Positions 1-5,458 are shown, counted from the stretch's first letter. The stretch is 6,887 bases of DNA from Oscillospiraceae bacterium (GCA_021199595.1 JAJQHT010000211.1:1-6887); one strand, 5' to 3'. Notes: generated from the letters alone by a model not told the origin. Program-made: numbers and translations.

Positions 1-60
1 CCACGTTTTTGGAACCGGCCATCGTGTGCATACAGTCCTCGTTTGTGGTGATGATTCCAA
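1..60. repeat. Near-identical paralogue segment, copy 1 (partner 745-804)
   Basis: Bases 1-60 match 745-804 at 55 of 60 positions by hand alignment. The differences are at 8, 20, 39, 59 and 60. The segment encodes the catalytic TTN-x-D region of the two downstream sirtuin copies, showing a recent tandem duplication with a repeat period of about 744 bases here. The first sirtuin (around 1480-1540) is clearly less similar in the same region. This is duplicated coding sequence, not a mobile repeat. Confidence 0.85.
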
Positions 61-328
61 TCAGCTTTCCAGCCTCCTCCAGCTCCCGCAGGGCGTAGTG
101 GCTGGGGCTGGGGTGATAGTGGTGCATTGTTTTGACGTAGGAGCGCAAAAAGCGGTCGCTCCCGAACCCGCCTGGCCGGATGCTGCGGGAGAGCTGCCCA
201 TAGGTCACGCCGCCGCCGGAAAGAGAGATCCCGGCGCCGGTGATGGCCACCATCGCGTGGCTTTGGTCAATGTATTCGGCTAACTGTTGGATTTTGTCTT
301 CATTCTGACCGCCTCTGGAAAATCTCAT
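1..328 (-). CDS. SirTM-like sirtuin, third tandem copy, C-terminus beyond window
   Basis: N-terminal 109 residues of a Sir2-fold NAD+-dependent enzyme; the rest lies left of position 1. Visible: the Rossmann NAD-binding motif GAGIS at residues 31-35, a Gly-rich stretch with VTYGQ at 41-45, and TTNEDCMH at 94-101, the equivalent of TQNIDGLH in ordinary sirtuins (catalytic Asn is N96). The catalytic His/Gln position and the zinc site are not visible. It is a close paralogue of the next gene upstream (stop at 356), 27 bases away. The start at 328 is chosen because the paralogue's internal Met codon is replaced by GAA here, and no other in-frame Met precedes the NAD motif except Met26, which is too close to it. 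AGGA lies about 10 bases upstream. Oddities: it lacks the RF after TYGQ seen in its neighbour, and the hydrophobic residue between catalytic Asn and Asp is Glu97. It could be diverging or decaying. Substrate unknown. Confidence 0.85.
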   Translation of the reverse strand, partial: MRFSRGGQNEDKIQQLAEYIDQSHAMVAITGAGISLSGGGVTYGQLSRSIRPGGFGSDRFLRSYVKTMHHYHPSPSHYALRELEEAGKLIGIITTNEDCMHTMAGSKNV

Positions 329-355
329 CAGGCTCACATCCTATCTTTATCCCAT

Positions 356-1054
356 TCAGCCATTTCCATGCCGCAGTCTTTTCAGACTTTGAAAGACATC
401 ATCAGAGTTCTGGCGGATGTTCAGATTGGCTACACTGTCAAACCCGGTACGTCCCGGATTGATTTGGACGATCATGGCGTTCCGTCTCCGGCAGCTCCAG
501 TAAACGTCTCCGTAGTTGCCCCGTGTTCCGATGACAAGTATCAAATCCGCTTTTGAGATCCACTCTCTGGCTTTTTTGACATCCGCATCCCACAGACCGA
601 TGTGGCTGTACAACGGCCAGGGAAGAATCTCCCCGCCGCAAACCTGGCACCGGGGCAGTTCGTCCTGTTTCCAAATCTCATACCCGTCAGAATGGCGGCC
701 ACACTTGGAGCAGCAGTTGACCTGGAGGCTGCCCTGTATCTCAGCCACGTTCTTGGAACCGGCAATCGTGTGCATACAGTCCACGTTTGTGGTGATGATT
801 CCGGTGAGCTTGCCCTCCGCTTCCAGGTCCGCCAGGGCATAGTGGGCAAAGCTGGGGTGGTAAGAGAACATCGTCTCCAGATAGGTGGGCAGAAAAGAAC
901 CTTCGTCGGAGCCTCGTCTGCCGCTGCCTCTGCGGGCGAAACGCATCTGCCCATACGTAACCCCTCCGCCGCCAACGGAAATGCCCGCGCCGGTGGTGGC
1001 AACAATGCTGCTGCTTTGGTCAATATAATCAGCTAACTGCTGTATTTTGTCCAT
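356..1054 (-). CDS. SirTM-like sirtuin with Gln at the catalytic His position, second tandem copy
   Basis: 232-residue Sir2-family NAD+-dependent enzyme, short compared with typical 240-300 residue sirtuins. Visible: GAGIS (22-26), G-rich VTYGQMRF (32-39), TTNVD (88-92, catalytic Asn90), AEIQGS (104-109) with Gln107 in the usual catalytic His position, a zinc ribbon from C115-x2-C118 and C136-x2-C139, VIGT (174-177) and INP (198-200) for NAD binding. The Gln plus TTNVD and TYG..RF combination resembles class M sirtuins, described as protein ADP-ribosyltransferases rather than deacylases; this is from family memory. The start at 1054 is preferred over an in-frame ATG at 1081 because AAAGGAG sits 8 bases upstream of it. 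The gene follows the first sirtuin after 40 bases. A macrodomain, GcvH-L or LplA2 partner, expected for SirTM, is not in view. It could instead be an NADase or a deacylase with altered chemistry. Confidence 0.9.
   Translation of the reverse strand: MDKIQQLADYIDQSSSIVATTGAGISVGGGGVTYGQMRFARRGSGRRGSDEGSFLPTYLETMFSYHPSFAHYALADLEAEGKLTGIITTNVDCMHTIAGSKNVAEIQGSLQVNCCSKCGRHSDGYEIWKQDELPRCQVCGGEILPWPLYSHIGLWDADVKKAREWISKADLILVIGTRGNYGDVYWSCRRRNAMIVQINPGRTGFDSVANLNIRQNSDDVFQSLKRLRHGNG
745..804. repeat. Near-identical paralogue segment, copy 2 (partner 1-60)
   Basis: Partner of the segment at 1-60, 55 of 60 bases identical. It lies inside the second sirtuin and covers its TTNVDCMHTIAGSKNV region. Such a stretch could serve as a substrate for recombination that deletes or adds one sirtuin copy. 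Confidence 0.85.
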
Positions 1055-1061
1055 ATTCCGG

Positions 1062-1069
1062 TCTCCTTT
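1062..1069 (-). promoter_or_regulatory. Ribosome binding site deciding the start of the second sirtuin
   Basis: AAAGGAG (minus strand) ends 8 bases before the ATG at 1054. It makes that Met the likely start rather than the in-frame ATG at 1081, whose upstream sequence has no clear Shine-Dalgarno match. Confidence 0.8.
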
Positions 1070-1094
1070 GAATAACCTCATATGCGCGTTGCCC

Positions 1095-1820
1095 TTATCC
1101 GTTCAAAACCGCATCCAGCGCTTCGGCGGCGTCCGCCCGGATGTTCAGGTCTGCGATTTGGTCAAACTGCGTCGCAGACGGATTGATCTGCACCAGCTTT
1201 GTCCCGGTTCTCATGCGGCTCAGATATTCCTCACTGCGGAAACCAGTGGTGCCAATGACCAGCACCAAATCTGCCTGAGCAATCAGGTCGGCGGCTTTCC
1301 GCATACTTTCCCGGGAGACATCGCTGCCTGCGCCAGATTCCCGACAGAACGCCGTCGGCATCAGGGGCGCGCCGCACGTCTCACAGCGGGGCATCTTTCC
1401 CTGGTTCCACACCTGATAATCATAGCAGCGCTCGCCGCAGTCAATGCAGACGTTATCCCGGAAGCTGCCTTGAAACTCTATCACGTTTTGGGAACCGGCG
1501 ATGGTGTGCAGGCAGTCCAGATTCTGGGTGACAATGCCGCAGAGCTTGCCCTGCCGCTCCAGCTCCGCCAGCTGCCTGTGGACGGCACTCGGCCCCTTGA
1601 CAAAGGTGGCGTCCAAAAATGCGTCCTTCATGACCGCGTAAAACTTCTCCGGGTTCTTGCGGACATACGAGGCGGAAAAAATGCGCCCGGCGTTCATCCG
1701 TCCGACGCTCTGTTTCAATCGACGCATCCCGTAGAGGTAGGAGATGCCTGCGCCGGTGACGGCGACAGTCTTTTGACTTTGCTCCATGTAGTCTTTTAAC
1801 TGCGCATATTCCCTTTTCAT
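1095..1820 (-). CDS. Sir2-family enzyme with Gln at the catalytic His position, first tandem copy
   Basis: 241-residue sirtuin and the most divergent of the three. Visible: GAGIS (23-27), TQNLD (98-102, catalytic Asn100), IEFQGS (114-119) with Gln117 replacing the usual catalytic His, a zinc ribbon C125-x2-C128 and C146-x2-C149, VIGTTG (188-193) and INP (212-214). It keeps the TQN form of ordinary sirtuins but shares the Gln, so it looks intermediate between classical and class M sirtuins. After GAGIS it has YLYGMRRLK instead of the Gly-rich TYG segment of its neighbours, and none of the visible copies has the PDFR motif typical of deacetylases. The start at 1820 has AGGAGG 9 bases upstream (1830-1835). 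It follows the nitroreductase with a hairpin between, so its expression may be lower than that of the genes before it. NAD+-dependent protein ADP-ribosylation is the favoured guess; deacylation is less likely. Confidence 0.9.
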   Translation of the reverse strand: MKREYAQLKDYMEQSQKTVAVTGAGISYLYGMRRLKQSVGRMNAGRIFSASYVRKNPEKFYAVMKDAFLDATFVKGPSAVHRQLAELERQGKLCGIVTQNLDCLHTIAGSQNVIEFQGSFRDNVCIDCGERCYDYQVWNQGKMPRCETCGAPLMPTAFCRESGAGSDVSRESMRKAADLIAQADLVLVIGTTGFRSEEYLSRMRTGTKLVQINPSATQFDQIADLNIRADAAEALDAVLNG

Positions 1821-1859
1821 GGTTCATAACCTCCTGTTTTACGAGGGAGAAGAAAGGCA

Positions 1860-1902
1860 GCAGCGCCCATTGGAGGGAGTTTGTCCTCATAATGGGCGCT
1901 GC
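1860..1902 (-). terminator. 12-bp hairpin between nitroreductase and sirtuin array; possible weak terminator or attenuator
   Basis: Perfect 12-bp inverted repeat: GCAGCGCCCATT at 1860-1871 pairs with AATGGGCGCTGC at 1891-1902, with a 19-base loop that has a further GAGG/CCTC pairing. Read on the minus strand it begins 11 bases after the nitroreductase stop and is followed by a T-rich but interrupted tract (CCTTTCTTCT). That suggests partial termination, or an RNA-processing or 3'-end stability element. No T tract follows on the plus strand and no separate promoter for the sirtuins is evident, so partial read-through is the simplest model. Confidence 0.65.
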
Positions 1903-1913
1903 CGGTTGATTCA

Positions 1914-2444
1914 TCAGATATAATTTGCGCTGAGTGATACAGACAGTTCTCTCGACTGAGCGGCTCCGCTGAGGCTGTAGCCAAGCGCTGCCGCGGAGAC
2001 AGGCCGGAAGTCTTCCGGTATCCCCATCTTGGCACACAGCTCTGTATTCTTCGCCAGCGCCTGCACAGCGCCCCAGAGGTAAATGTTGTCCACCCCGGCG
2101 TCGGTGGCGGCGATCAGCATATTTTCGATGACGCAGGCGGCGTTGGCATATTCCACGCCGGGAGCCATCTGCTTGTTCGCGGCAGAGACAAAGACGACGA
2201 CGGGCGCACCGTAGAAGAAATCCCGCGGTTCGATCTTCATGGCGGCGGCAGTGGACTGGTTGATGGTATCGAGGATGTCCTTACTGCGGCAGACCGTCAG
2301 GTGCAGGGAATCCCGCTGGTTCCCGCCGATGGGAGCCTGACAGCCCGCCTTCACGATGGTATCGACCACCTCATCCGGCACGGACTTGTTCGGATCAAAG
2401 TTCCGCGTTGATTTTCTTTTTGCAATGGCTTCCAATGTTTGCAT
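1914..2444 (-). CDS. Nitroreductase-family FMN oxidoreductase
   Basis: 176-residue flavin enzyme of the nitroreductase fold, expected to bind FMN and reduce nitro, quinone or similar electrophilic compounds with NAD(P)H, or from ferredoxin or another donor. Visible: RKSTRNF (10-16), the family's N-terminal FMN-phosphate Arg/Ser motif; APIGGNQRD (37-45); YGAPVVVFV (78-86); ACVIENMLIAATDAG (103-117), the long core helix; and RPVSAAALGYS (147-157), the conserved C-terminal strand. Length fits the compact 160-180 residue subfamily. The start at 2444 is set by AAGGAGG 8 bases upstream and by the RKSTR motif position. The frame is open further upstream but has no support there. It lies 46 bases after the Cys-cluster gene and probably shares its promoter. 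Natural substrate unknown; the sirtuin and Cys-cluster neighbours suggest a role in redox or electrophile stress. Confidence 0.93.
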   Translation of the reverse strand: MQTLEAIAKRKSTRNFDPNKSVPDEVVDTIVKAGCQAPIGGNQRDSLHLTVCRSKDILDTINQSTAAAMKIEPRDFFYGAPVVVFVSAANKQMAPGVEYANAACVIENMLIAATDAGVDNIYLWGAVQALAKNTELCAKMGIPEDFRPVSAAALGYSLSGAAQSRELSVSLSANYI

Positions 2445-2452
2445 AGAGAATA

Positions 2453-2459
2453 CCTCCTT
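2453..2459 (-). promoter_or_regulatory. Ribosome binding site of the nitroreductase
   Basis: AAGGAGG on the minus strand, 8 bases before the ATG at 2444. It fixes the start of a frame that stays open for several hundred bases upstream. Confidence 0.85.
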
Positions 2460-2490
2460 ATGACAGGTCGCGTGATAAAATGCAGTGCCT

Positions 2491-2802
2491 TTACAACGCA
2501 CTTTCGTCCCTGTCCCACAGCCGGAAGGTCTGCACATAGGTGCAGTCCTTCGGCAGAGACGGATTGAACAGCGCCGTAAACAAACCGACCTTCCCGCAGT
2601 GTTTACACTTGCGGAATCGGTCATCGAAAACCCGGCACAGATGGGTTTTCGTGTCCAGATGCTCACAGGGGTCATTGTAGTGGATGATGACCTTGCCGCC
2701 CGGCCCGACGGAGCGCGTGTAACAGCATTTGCCGCAGCAGTTACACAGGGAGTCCCAGTCCTTCCGCCACTTGAGCCACGCTCTGAAAATTTGAAGCAGC
2801 AT
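2491..2802 (-). CDS. Small Cys-cluster protein, YkgJ/YcgN-like
   Basis: 103-residue protein with ten Cys: C20, C22, C23, C26, C27, C46, C56, C66, C69, C87. The N-terminal CNCCGKCC cluster, followed by CEHLDTKTHLCRVFDDRF (46-63), C-x2-C at 66-69 and LPKDCTYVQ (83-91), follows the order of motifs in the YkgJ/YcgN (UPF0153/UPF0260) families, proposed zinc- or iron-chelating proteins of poorly known function. This assignment is by remembered motif order. A basic, aromatic N-terminus (residues 1-18) could be a short amphipathic helix. There is no signal peptide. The start at 2802 is chosen for GGGAGGTG 8 bases upstream, since an open extension to 2892 lacks such a site. It is the first gene after the promoter at 2895-2923 and leads the nitroreductase-sirtuin operon. 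Likely roles are metal binding, redox sensing or enzyme maturation. Confidence 0.8.
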   Translation of the reverse strand: MLLQIFRAWLKWRKDWDSLCNCCGKCCYTRSVGPGGKVIIHYNDPCEHLDTKTHLCRVFDDRFRKCKHCGKVGLFTALFNPSLPKDCTYVQTFRLWDRDESAL

Positions 2803-2808
2803 CCTGAA

Positions 2809-2816
2809 CACCTCCC
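2809..2816 (-). promoter_or_regulatory. Ribosome binding site of the Cys-cluster gene
   Basis: GGGAGGTG on the minus strand, close before the ATG at 2802. It supports that start over the in-frame ATG at 2892, which would also fall within the predicted promoter region. Confidence 0.75.
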
Positions 2817-2894
2817 TGCAGCATTGGCGCCGCCGAACCGCAAAGTAATACTGACCCACCACCATGCGTTGTGCGACAGATGTTGTACACACTT

Positions 2895-2923
2895 ATTGTA
2901 TAATACAAAGGAGCCTTTATCAA
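2895..2923 (-). promoter_or_regulatory. Sigma-A-type promoter for the Cys-cluster/nitroreductase/sirtuin operon
   Basis: Read on the minus strand: -35 TTGATA (2918-2923), 17-base spacer, -10 TACAAT (2895-2900). Each hexamer is one mismatch from consensus and the spacing is ideal. Transcription would start near 2888, giving a leader of about 86 bases before the ATG at 2802. It lies between the stop of the dehydrogenase at 3003 and the Cys-cluster gene, which separates the two clusters. Confidence 0.75.
2896..2908. promoter_or_regulatory. Palindromic candidate operator over the -10 box
   Basis: TTGTAT-A-ATACAA is a perfect 13-base odd palindrome covering most of the -10 hexamer and the adjoining spacer. 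A related half-site, TTGTAC, lies at 2883-2888, 13 bases from the first arm and near the expected transcription start. The position fits a repressor that blocks RNA polymerase. No regulator gene is in the window, so the factor is unknown. AT-rich palindromes also arise by chance around -10 boxes. Confidence 0.5.
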
Positions 2924-3002
2924 GCAACAATGGGGAATAAATGTCGCATCATGCGTCTGTCCCGTCACATGGACTTTTTACGAGATCTGATTTACATCAA
3001 TG

Positions 3003-3926
3003 TTACGATGTTTCATCCAGATAATGAAGTCCCGTTAAGGTTTCGGAAACTTCCCATAGCTTTTTTGCGGTATCCAAGTTGTGAGACGCTTTATTTGATT
3101 TGACGACATCCGGCATCCTGTCTTTGGATGGTCCGAAGTATTCGCCTCCCACGACCTCTGTGTCTGTAGCCGCACGAATCAGTGGCATCGCGCCATAGAT
3201 GGTCGGCTTCAAAAAACTGGCGACCAGCGTTAAGAACTTCTTTGTGAAGGCGTTATTCGCTTGAGCCGGCATGATATTTGTCTGCGCGATTCCAGGGTGT
3301 GCGGCAAGCGAAAGGGTAGACTTGCCTGTGCGGGTCAAACGGCGCTGCATTTCATACGCGAACAGAAGCATTTCCATTTTGGAGCGGCCATAGGCCCGCC
3401 ATCTGCCGTAACCCTTTCTGTTCTCATAATACAGATTCTCGAAATCTATCTTATTTCCAAAAAAGTAGGCAAGGCTGCTGACGCTGACCACTCTCGCGCC
3501 AGGCGTCGCCTCCAATAGGTCAAATAACCTTGCTGTCAGCGCAAAGTGGCCAAGGTAGTTGGTCGCAAAGTGATTTTCAAACCCATCGACGGTTTCGGAA
3601 TAGGGCGCCGCCATAATTCCGGCGTTGTTGACGAGAACGTCGAGCCGATGGTATTTCTGCATGAATTGGTCTGCAAACTCTGCAACGCTTTTTTGACTGG
3701 CAAGGTCTAAAAGCATGGTATCCAAATCCGCACCCGGAACAGCAGCCTGAATCTTTTGCATGGCCGCTTCCGCCCTTTGCGGGTTTCGACAAGCCATCAC
3801 GACCTTTGCGCCTTTCCGGGAAAGCTCCTTTGTCGTTTCAAATCCCAGACCGCTGTTCGCCCCAGTCACGATCATCACTTTGCCGGACAGATCTGGGATG
3901 CTCTCTAATGTCCAACTCATCATCAT
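3003..3926 (-). CDS. Short-chain dehydrogenase/reductase (SDR), retinol-dehydrogenase-like
   Basis: 307-residue NAD(P)-dependent oxidoreductase of the SDR superfamily. Visible: TGANSGLG (21-28) cofactor-binding loop, Arg47 after the second strand (ACRN), which favours NADP(H), LDL (73-75), NNAG (100-103), NYLGHF (123-128), catalytic Ser150/Ser151, and Y179-x3-K183 in AYGRSK. The catalytic set is complete. The long C-terminal part and the NYLGHFxLT segment resemble the retinol dehydrogenase/WWOX-like branch acting on lipophilic alcohols or ketones; the actual substrate is not known. The start overlaps the stop of the upstream ferredoxin gene (ATGA) and has three ATG codons in a row (3926, 3923, 3920). 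A weak GGGTG ahead fits the third best, so the true N-terminus may be one or two residues shorter. Translation is probably coupled to the upstream gene. Base composition looks more AT-rich than neighbours in places. Confidence 0.93.
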   Translation of the reverse strand: MMMSWTLESIPDLSGKVMIVTGANSGLGFETTKELSRKGAKVVMACRNPQRAEAAMQKIQAAVPGADLDTMLLDLASQKSVAEFADQFMQKYHRLDVLVNNAGIMAAPYSETVDGFENHFATNYLGHFALTARLFDLLEATPGARVVSVSSLAYFFGNKIDFENLYYENRKGYGRWRAYGRSKMEMLLFAYEMQRRLTRTGKSTLSLAAHPGIAQTNIMPAQANNAFTKKFLTLVASFLKPTIYGAMPLIRAATDTEVVGGEYFGPSKDRMPDVVKSNKASHNLDTAKKLWEVSETLTGLHYLDETS

Positions 3927-4735
3927 TCACCCACATGGAATTCCGACTGCATCATATCCTTCAGGGTGACGTTCGGGTTCTGGTAGCGTCTGCGCTTTTC
4001 CGGCACATTGGGGTGGCGAATGGCATGGTTGGGACACCACATGATACAGGCCATGCACTGCTGGCAGTCGTGGCCCCAGACCGGACCGTCCCCGGTCAGC
4101 TGGATGTTCCCATTTTTGCAGAGCTTCTCGCAGACGCCGCATTTGGTGCAGGCGTCTGTGGTGTAGAAACCGCCCTCCACGCTGTCCCGGTCTACGCCCA
4201 GCCAGCCGTTGAAGGTCTTGGACACCCAGGCCAGAGCCTTGCGGTTGAGGCCCTTTCGGTTTCTGGTGGGGGCGTCCGATTGGATTTTTTCCGCAATCTT
4301 AACCGTGGCTTTCGCCTCATGGTTCAGATAAATACGGTTCGCCCAGTCCGGCAGGGGAGAAAAGCCCACAATATGGTTGGGCGGCATGGGGAGCATAAAG
4401 GCCTGCACGGCGAAATCCGTTTTGGGCTGCAAAATGGCTTTCAGGTCGATGCAGACATACCCGTCATAGCCGCCGCAGGTGGCGACGACGAAAATCCTCT
4501 GCTGCCTGGAGCAGCGGAGTTTTTCGCAGACCTCCTTCACCACCCGCGGCGGGCGGACAAACCAGGTGGCGGTCACAATGCCGATTCGGGTGCAGTCCGC
4601 CGGGACCTCCGGGTTATCCCGCAGGGTGTAGACGGACAAAAGCGTTGTATTCCCCAGCTTCTCGCCAATGTGTTTCGCCACAGAAAGACTGTTCCCGGAG
4701 CCGGAGTAATAATAGATCACTGTCTTTTCGGCCAT
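3923..4735 (-). CDS. EFR1-type flavodoxin/2x[4Fe-4S] ferredoxin fusion protein
   Basis: 270-residue soluble electron carrier. The N-terminal flavodoxin-like domain (about 1-150) has the FMN-phosphate loop YYSGSGNSLSVAK (9-21), a TATWFVRPPR segment (55-64) and ATCGGYDGY (85-93), matching flavin-loop positions. The C-terminal domain has two [4Fe-4S] motifs: C196-x2-C199-x2-C202-x3-C206 and C224-x2-C227-x2-C230-x3-C234-P. This layout is that of the EFR1 family (flavodoxin followed by bacterial ferredoxin), common in anaerobes. It would pass electrons between ferredoxin pools, FMN and partner enzymes. The start at 4735 has GGAGGT 5 bases upstream, in the 30-base gap after the third HXXEE gene. 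The stop overlaps the SDR start. Its place between the membrane proteins and the SDR suggests it supplies electrons to that system. The first cluster is followed by Lys rather than the usual Pro. Confidence 0.93.
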   Translation of the reverse strand: MAEKTVIYYYSGSGNSLSVAKHIGEKLGNTTLLSVYTLRDNPEVPADCTRIGIVTATWFVRPPRVVKEVCEKLRCSRQQRIFVVATCGGYDGYVCIDLKAILQPKTDFAVQAFMLPMPPNHIVGFSPLPDWANRIYLNHEAKATVKIAEKIQSDAPTRNRKGLNRKALAWVSKTFNGWLGVDRDSVEGGFYTTDACTKCGVCEKLCKNGNIQLTGDGPVWGHDCQQCMACIMWCPNHAIRHPNVPEKRRRYQNPNVTLKDMMQSEFHVGE

Positions 4736-4765
4736 TTTGCACCTCCATTTGTTCCGTGTGTGTTG

Positions 4766-5458
4766 TTACTTCAAACCAACTCTTTGCAGGATAGAGGGCT
4801 TGCTGTCCTGCCAGATGTTCAGCACTTTTTCCTTCTTGTACCCGTACATCTCCTCCTCGGCAAAGGGATAGGGATTCTTCCGGTTCCGCATCAGCAGTAC
4901 GGGGGCGATGAAGCAAATGAGCATTGCAATGATCGCACCGGGAACGCCGATCCAGAGCTGCCGCGCCTGTTCCGGCATGGTGGTACAGACATACCAGATA
5001 TAATAGATGGCAACAGGCAACTGCAAAAACACGGTGGACCCCAAACCGGGGTTATAAAAGCTCTTCAACGAGAAGTTGATGAGCAGGCCGTGGGCCGCCA
5101 GCTGCACCAGTACGCAAAGCACCTGAGAAGCGCCCAGCCAAATCACGTTGGGGAAGCAAATCGCCAGAATGTAAAAGGCGTAGCACAGGAATACATTGCA
5201 GATGAAGCACTGCTGCGCGTTAAAGGGATACCGCTCTGGTGCTTCCTTCTCCCGGAAGGCGGCCATGTTGGTGATGGACGGCATCCCGCCGGGGAAGCCG
5301 TATTCCTCCACCTGATGAACCAGCATGGCCATCCAACTGAAAATCAAAATCGCCTGAATTTTCGGCAGGTGTTCACAGCCCCACAGCCCCATCATAAAAG
5401 CCAGAGCCACAAAAAGAACGCCGCCGATCCAATACCAGTATCGTCTCCAGAATTTCAT
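4766..5458 (-). CDS. HXXEE-domain polytopic membrane protein, third of three (A-type)
   Basis: 230-residue integral membrane protein of the HXXEE family, whose biochemical role is unknown. Visible: H48-Q-V-E51-E52, then FPGG (55-58), RYP (76-78), H123 and YNPG (135-138). Hydrophobic segments lie near 9-27, 34-48, 86-102, 105-122, 143-159 and 170-190, so about six membrane spans, with a charged C-terminal tail (191-230). The conserved His/Glu residues could bind a metal. It is a close paralogue of the first gene of the operon: both begin MKFWRR and share SQVL, AIYYIWYVCT and PYPF..EE/DRE..YGY..E. It starts 15 bases after the middle HXXEE gene, with GAGG about 8 bases upstream, and ends 30 bases before the ferredoxin fusion. 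No signal peptide is evident beyond the first span. Confidence 0.88.
   Translation of the reverse strand: MKFWRRYWYWIGGVLFVALAFMMGLWGCEHLPKIQAILIFSWMAMLVHQVEEYGFPGGMPSITNMAAFREKEAPERYPFNAQQCFICNVFLCYAFYILAICFPNVIWLGASQVLCVLVQLAAHGLLINFSLKSFYNPGLGSTVFLQLPVAIYYIWYVCTTMPEQARQLWIGVPGAIIAMLICFIAPVLLMRNRKNPYPFAEEEMYGYKKEKVLNIWQDSKPSILQRVGLK

Larger units (their letters stand above)
2803..3002. other. Gene-free interval between the two clusters
   Basis: Two hundred bases without a supported gene. It holds the promoter and palindrome described separately, the likely 86-base leader of the left operon, and a short odd palindrome CGCAT-C-ATGCG at 2946-2956. I see no convincing intrinsic terminator for the dehydrogenase on the minus strand, so some read-through into the left operon is possible. 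Confidence 0.6.

Noticed and set aside
1047..1799. A 250-codon plus-strand frame opposite the first sirtuin, with similar frames at 602-1036 and 26-283
   Set aside because: These are mirror frames of the three paralogous sirtuins. Their mutual similarity follows from the duplication, not from independent coding.
1..1820. Sirtuins as an anti-phage NADase defence island (DSR or Thoeris-like)
   Set aside because: Those SIR2 effectors use the Asn/His pair and are larger multidomain proteins. Here the proteins are about 230-240 residues, single-domain, with Gln and a zinc ribbon, and no defence partner or mobile element is nearby.
1453..2037. Minus-strand frame crossing the hairpin into the first sirtuin, including an ATG in the hairpin loop that could be a leader peptide
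   Set aside because: No ribosome site precedes the loop ATG, and the frame runs on in the wrong phase through the sirtuin with no domain, so a leader-peptide attenuator is not supported.
2445..2930. Upstream extension of the nitroreductase frame to 2930
   Set aside because: It overlaps the Cys-cluster gene in another frame, has low-complexity basic sequence, and the strong ribosome site at 2453-2459 together with family length fixes the start at 2444.
2957..2980. Plus-strand GTCC...GGAC followed by TTTTT as a terminator
   Set aside because: The stem is only four pairs with an eight-base loop, and no plus-strand gene is present to terminate. On the minus strand the T tract is on the wrong side.
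2864..3103. A 79-codon plus-strand frame crossing the promoter interval
   Set aside because: It overlaps the minus-strand promoter and the end of the SDR, has no ribosome site or recognisable motif, and the apparent plus-strand TATAAT has no -35 at proper spacing.
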